64,000 nt of DNA from Sphingobacteriia bacterium RIFOXYC2_FULL_35_18 (GTDB lineage: Bacteria > Bacteroidota > Bacteroidia > Chitinophagales > Chitinophagaceae). Made by a program: the position numbers and the translations under genes. Positions 60,000 to 64,000 of this stretch are shown here, in pieces. Numbering within the stretch: the stretch's first letter is position 1; every line of letters begins with the position of its first letter. Under the pieces are notes generated by a model that was not told where the DNA came from, made no database searches, and saw only the letters and a list, made by a program, of their open reading frames with translations. The stretch is taken from NCBI GenBank assembly GCA_001829005.1, contig MIAG01000002.1, positions 688,837-752,836 of the forward strand, written 5' to 3'.

Positions 60000-61346
60000 C
60001 TATTGAGCAGTAATTTTAACATCATCTACCCAGTAGTTGGTATTTTTTCTTGAAGCCAAAGGCCCAGTATCGCTTCCAGTATATTTAAAGGCAATATGAA
60101 CCAATCCAGCATAATTAGACAAATTAATATTACCCGATTTAGTAAAAACAGAACTAATTCCACCAATAGCTCCTTTGGCAATAGTTGCATTTAATGAAAA
60201 CCATCTGGCATTCCAAGGTTGTCCTTTACCATCATAATTATTAGATATAAGAATTTGCAACCCTGCTCCATTATCAAATGCATCACGAGTTAAAAAACTG
60301 AGTTGTTCACCTGTGGAATTATTTAGTTGAATAGCTGGTAAGATTAACCAACTCACTACAGTTGTTTCATTTGTTCCCAAAGCCGTAATGGAAGCAACTC
60401 GGTTATTTTGGAATGATTGAACTTGATAAAACTGTTTTCCAGATTCTGCTATGTTTGACCATGGAGGAATGGCTATTGATTGATTAGGGGTGTACTGTTC
60501 AAAATCTTCAAAAAACAAAACAGAGGGGCCATTAAAAACACACCTGTTTTGATTGAATTGAACATCACTAGTGTCCCGAATCATTAACTGTCGTTGTGAA
60601 CCAAACTCAGAATATATTCCAGTTATTGAACCACTCCCTTTTGGCGTTCTTATAGATGCGAAACTGGCAAAACCACTAGTACGTAGGTAAACAGTTCCTC
60701 CGCCACAAAACTTTAATGAATGGCTAGTGGTTAATTTATTAATTGCATCTCCAAAAAACTTAGCGGTATCTTTTATATCAAACTCAATATTATTCAGTCT
60801 AACTAATCTACTATGTAAACTGTCGTTCAATTGGTTGTAAGTAACATCTAAAGGCATAGGAATAATATCCTTTGATACTGCAACAAAATGTTTAGAAAAC
60901 AACGCTGCAGGCACAGGAATTAATTCTGTAAAAAGTGGATCCGATCGGTCTACTCCCCCAGCCAATTGTAGCATTCCTCCATATTCTCCCATCCACATAC
61001 CATTTAACTTTATGATTAAACGTATCCCCAAAGGATAATTGGCGGAAAGCCCAAATCCATCCATCCTAATACTGATAGCTGCTGTACTATCTTGTAAAAC
61101 AATGGTCTTGTAAAAATTATCATTGGCGTCGTTTGCAGTAACAACACCTGTAATTATTTCATTATCCATAAATTTTTCATAATTCCCCGCAAGATGAGAA
61201 TCATACAAAGATTTAATAGATGTATTTGCTTTCAAATTGGTACCAGTATAAAGTGGAGGAGCATCAAATTTTTTTATACAAGCAATCAACAAAATGCCCA
61301 GTAAAGAGGACACGAAGAAAGTTTTAGTGATAACAATCCATTTCAT
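60000..61346 (-). CDS. DUF5689 lipoprotein with C-terminal jelly-roll-like domain
   Basis: A 448-residue exported lipoprotein; lipidated Cys23 in LLIAC. The middle (about 45-270) matches DUF5689, with EIITGVVTANDANDNFYKTI and QDSTAAISIRMDG, an OB-like/nuclease-associated fold of Bacteroidota surface proteins. Residues 285-448 look like a choice-of-anchor or carbohydrate-binding jelly roll: FFEDFEQYTPNQSI and a closing NTNYWVDDVKITAQ. It overlaps the upstream barrel gene by ATGA and the two likely work together at the outer membrane. Confidence 0.75.
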   Translation of the reverse strand: MKWIVITKTFFVSSLLGILLIACIKKFDAPPLYTGTNLKANTSIKSLYDSHLAGNYEKFMDNEIITGVVTANDANDNFYKTIVLQDSTAAISIRMDGFGLSANYPLGIRLIIKLNGMWMGEYGGMLQLAGGVDRSDPLFTELIPVPAALFSKHFVAVSKDIIPMPLDVTYNQLNDSLHSRLVRLNNIEFDIKDTAKFFGDAINKLTTSHSLKFCGGGTVYLRTSGFASFASIRTPKGSGSITGIYSEFGSQRQLMIRDTSDVQFNQNRCVFNGPSVLFFEDFEQYTPNQSIAIPPWSNIAESGKQFYQVQSFQNNRVASITALGTNETTVVSWLILPAIQLNNSTGEQLSFLTRDAFDNGAGLQILISNNYDGKGQPWNARWFSLNATIAKGAIGGISSVFTKSGNINLSNYAGLVHIAFKYTGSDTGPLASRKNTNYWVDDVKITAQ

Positions 61347-63853
61347 AGTTTACATTTTACACTGAGAGAATAAAGTGTACCTAGACTATAATAGTACTTG
61401 TTGGGAAACTTATTCACATCACCACCAGGTAAATCAAATCGTAATTGTTCATATCCTCCAGTAATTATTGATTGATTCATTAGGTTATTTACTCCCAAAA
61501 AAAACTGTAAATAATAAGCGCTTCCGTCTCTAAATTTTTTAATCCTACAACTATACCCTGCAGAAAAATCAAGAATAAATGCATTTGGCAAATTATTTGG
61601 CCTTGTAATTTGATCAACATCTAAATGAATTGGCAAGTTTTGGGCAGCATCATAAGTTCTTCTTATGGGATTAAAAGAGAGCCACTGATTGCCCATATAT
61701 GAACTACTTAAATTTAAAAACAAATTGCTATTTGATCGATAAGTGAACCCATTATATAGCGCTAACTGAGGAAGTCCAGTTACAGGAAATTGGTCTATGT
61801 ATAAAAAGCCTTTTTCAGAAATATAGGGTTCATTATCGGCCATAACAATATAATTGGGCCTTCCATGATAAACGAACTTGCCGGCACTTATTGCTGAATT
61901 AAACGTTACTCGCCCATTTAATGAAACAGCCATACTGAATTCAAGACCCACCATTTTACTCCCGATATCAGATAATGCATAATTGACTAAGTTTCTGTAT
62001 CCGTCGTGGTAAAAACTCATCACATCCATGGCATTGTAAATATTTATCCAATAACCGTTTAAGGTGATTTTTAATTTAGGCGCATTTAATATATATCCGG
62101 CTTCAGCCATATAAGCCCGCTCATTAGAAATATCCAATTGTTTGAGTGAACTAATTCTTGGGGATATATATAAATCATTTACCAATGGAGGTTTACTTGA
62201 AAAAGCTGTTCTGAAATAAAAATAATTACGTCCGTTTAATTTGTAGATAACACCCACTTTAATTTGACCATTATTAAAATAATTGGGTTCCGAAAGACCA
62301 TACGAATTTTGAGGAAATACACCATTTCTATAATTCCCTTCTCGCTGGTAAAGGGTGCTAGTATATTCAATTGCTGCATTAAAATCAAACTTCGGCATTG
62401 TATATAATGCTTGAGACATAATTAACCATTGGCTCAAAAGCATTTTATAACTATACCCAAATGTATCCCCTTGGCCTACAATTTGATTGGGATGATTTAA
62501 ATCATTTTGTATAGCTGTACTATTCGGAAGATTGTCCTCAGCAAAATGATTCCAATTCATTGAATAAGCCGCACCCAGTAAATCATTAATGCGCTTAAAA
62601 TATGTGTATGCTTCTTTTCTATACTGTCCTTGGAAACTAATCAGTAATTGATTAGTTAATTGAATGCGATAACGTGTATTCAATACAATTTTTTTTGACT
62701 GTTCTACCCTATCTTCCAATAAATACCGTGCTCTTTTATCTGATGTACTATTTTGATTAATCCAATACAATTGATCCCAGTCAATTTGTAATTGAGACGG
62801 ATTCAATTGTATTTGAGAAAGTACATTTTGCTTAAGTAAACTATCGGAATAAAAAGAAGGCAAATAGCGGTAATAATCTGGTCGAGGATCTATTGCATTA
62901 TACCAATCTAAAGCTGTGGTATATTTTTCACCAGAACTTAATAGTAAAGTACTTACTTGTTTAATCTTTTCGTGTAGATTAAACTCATGGGATAAAATTA
63001 ACATTGGATGATGATTGAACTGCCAACTAGCATTTCTGATTTTGCTTGACTGGTACCCCCATACTGGTTGGTATTGCTTACTATTTGCTAATTGAACTAC
63101 TTCTTGTGTTATTGCAGCAGCTCTGGTATTCACTTGTCTGTTTCCCAGCAAAACGAGTGAAAATAATTGATTCCTAAGTCGCTTATCAATTGACAAAAAA
63201 TAAGAAGCCCCTTTAAACTCATTAGCTTTTATTACCCCCCCAATACCTTGTTTAAAAGCAAAGCTAGAAGCAAAGGACCAACCATTTTTGTTTTCACTCC
63301 ATACTTTAGTAAAGGCAAACCTTTGGTGATAATTTCTATTAGACAAATTGAGTGAAACAGTGGTTTGCGGAAATAATTTACTCGCATTTAATTGCATGAA
63401 TACAGCATTACCTAATGCGCCAAATTGGAATTCATTATCTTTTAAACCAGCTGCATATTGATTATTTGAAGTCACTTCATTTAATCCACCCCAATTAACC
63501 CAAGGTATATTACCATCAGATAATTGATTCATAGAAATTTCATGAATGGATTGAGAAAAATATCGATTACTCAAACCCTTCATTCTAAACCTTCTAATGC
63601 TGAAACTAAAACCCGTTAACGAACTAAACAAATCTTTACCAGACTGTAACAAAGAGGGAATAAATGTACTTTCCTCATCACCTTCATTTAAAGAAGACTC
63701 GTTGGTGTATTGATCTTGAAAATATTTCCATCCATCCTTGTCCAAATTGCTGTCAACCCATTGATTCTTGCTTTTCAGCAACTCCAGCTTTGGTGGAGGT
63801 TGTGCAAATACCACAGTTTGAATCAACCCAAAGAAGAAAAAAAGAATCCGCAT
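61343..63853 (-). CDS. TonB-dependent-receptor-like outer-membrane barrel
   Basis: A large (836-residue) outer-membrane beta-barrel with signal peptide MRILFFFFGLIQTVVFAQ. A short plug-like region is present (FSIRRFRMKGLSNRYFSQ, then WVNWGGLNEVTSNNQY), after which amphipathic strands run to an aromatic-rich C terminus typical of TonB receptors. It lacks the usual N-terminal CarboxypepD_reg domain and has no clear TonB box. Neighbouring genes encode a DUF5689 lipoprotein that overlaps it by 4 bases. Start ATG 63853 is preferred to one at 63880. Cargo unknown. Confidence 0.75.
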   Translation of the reverse strand: MRILFFFFGLIQTVVFAQPPPKLELLKSKNQWVDSNLDKDGWKYFQDQYTNESSLNEGDEESTFIPSLLQSGKDLFSSLTGFSFSIRRFRMKGLSNRYFSQSIHEISMNQLSDGNIPWVNWGGLNEVTSNNQYAAGLKDNEFQFGALGNAVFMQLNASKLFPQTTVSLNLSNRNYHQRFAFTKVWSENKNGWSFASSFAFKQGIGGVIKANEFKGASYFLSIDKRLRNQLFSLVLLGNRQVNTRAAAITQEVVQLANSKQYQPVWGYQSSKIRNASWQFNHHPMLILSHEFNLHEKIKQVSTLLLSSGEKYTTALDWYNAIDPRPDYYRYLPSFYSDSLLKQNVLSQIQLNPSQLQIDWDQLYWINQNSTSDKRARYLLEDRVEQSKKIVLNTRYRIQLTNQLLISFQGQYRKEAYTYFKRINDLLGAAYSMNWNHFAEDNLPNSTAIQNDLNHPNQIVGQGDTFGYSYKMLLSQWLIMSQALYTMPKFDFNAAIEYTSTLYQREGNYRNGVFPQNSYGLSEPNYFNNGQIKVGVIYKLNGRNYFYFRTAFSSKPPLVNDLYISPRISSLKQLDISNERAYMAEAGYILNAPKLKITLNGYWINIYNAMDVMSFYHDGYRNLVNYALSDIGSKMVGLEFSMAVSLNGRVTFNSAISAGKFVYHGRPNYIVMADNEPYISEKGFLYIDQFPVTGLPQLALYNGFTYRSNSNLFLNLSSSYMGNQWLSFNPIRRTYDAAQNLPIHLDVDQITRPNNLPNAFILDFSAGYSCRIKKFRDGSAYYLQFFLGVNNLMNQSIITGGYEQLRFDLPGGDVNKFPNKYYYSLGTLYSLSVKCKL

Positions 63854-64000
63854 AAAATATACTTGCGGAATTACAAACAATTAAAAGTAAGGCCTCTAAT
63901 AGAAACAACCAAGGGGACACAAAATTTTTGTGACAAATACGCTCCTTTCCTCCGTTAAAAAAACTTAGTTTTTGTTATATATACCAGATGACTTGTTGAC
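63854..64000. other. Upstream region of the barrel gene, no gene seen
   Basis: The last 147 bases hold no credible coding sequence. They contain CACAAAA-T-TTTTGTG (63918-63932, 7-bp arms) and AAAAAC-TTA-GTTTTT (63959-63973 region), which could be operator or terminator-like sites for the barrel gene or for a gene beyond the window. Confidence 0.35.

Noticed and set aside
1..64000. tRNA, rRNA, IS elements, prophage or integrative element
   Set aside because: No cloverleaf, transposase, integrase, terminal repeats or phage genes were recognised; gene content is core-like throughout.

Overview
The window reads as an ordinary, gene-dense chromosomal segment of a Bacteroidota bacterium, most likely Chitinophagaceae (Sediminibacterium-like). 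This assignment is inferred from gene content and was not searched. Supporting signs are AT-rich DNA, repeated TAnnTTTG boxes (the Bacteroidota sigma -7 element) just upstream of start codons, few visible Shine-Dalgarno sites, and lineage-typical families (DUF4199, DUF3667, DUF5689, BBP2-type porin, OmpA with type-3 repeats, SbtA-type permease). I see no tRNA, rRNA, IS element, prophage, CRISPR array or integrase. No stretch longer than 300 bases lacks a gene; the longest is 17443-17719.

Layout. 1-3.5 kb: tail of a probable penicillin-acylase-like gene, divergent metX/metZ-like methionine genes, two small membrane proteins. 3.6-6.8 kb: a GH13 glucosidase lipoprotein converging on a fused glucosyl-3-phosphoglycerate synthase/HAD phosphatase whose leader can form alternative hairpins. 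6.9-9.8 kb: a putative inorganic-carbon module (LysR regulator divergent from a degenerate beta-carbonic-anhydrase-like protein, an SbtA-type bicarbonate permease and a DoxX protein). 9.8-17.4 kb: unknown 7-TM protein, XRE/DUF2975 pair, a run of porin, DUF1905/YdeI, two cation antiporters and a pentapeptide-repeat protein, then DUF3667 and an AraC regulator with a metal-binding-like N terminus. 17.7-20.7 kb: phhB and a small membrane protein, divergent from an MFS/oxidoreductase pair across a perfect 24-bp palindrome. 20.6-34.3 kb: housekeeping genes (cmk, mrp, 3-hydroxyacyl-CoA dehydrogenase, ribD, prmC, exbBD, SPFH protein, pepT). 34.4-44.6 kb: slyD-type FKBP, fmt, and a ten-gene leftward run thyA-folA-(membrane)-(methyltransferase)-pntA1-pntA2-pntB-rsmF-LysM-rhodanese/thioredoxin. 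44.6-50.4 kb: proline dehydrogenase and a possible light-response locus (SDR divergent from two photolyase/cryptochrome-family genes and a dipeptide epimerase). 50.4-64 kb: thioesterase, plsC, HAD phosphatase, major OmpA-like porin, polyprenyl synthase, recJ, htpG, a proline-rich membrane protein, and a DUF5689 lipoprotein with its outer-membrane barrel partner.

Most worth a second look: the GpgS-phosphatase fusion and its leader; the SbtA locus with a carbonic-anhydrase-like protein lacking catalytic residues; and the paired photolyase genes, one an FeS-BCP relative without its four cluster cysteines, the other with its FAD domain at the N terminus and an alpha/beta-like region at the C terminus. 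All functions are inferred from sequence reading alone.
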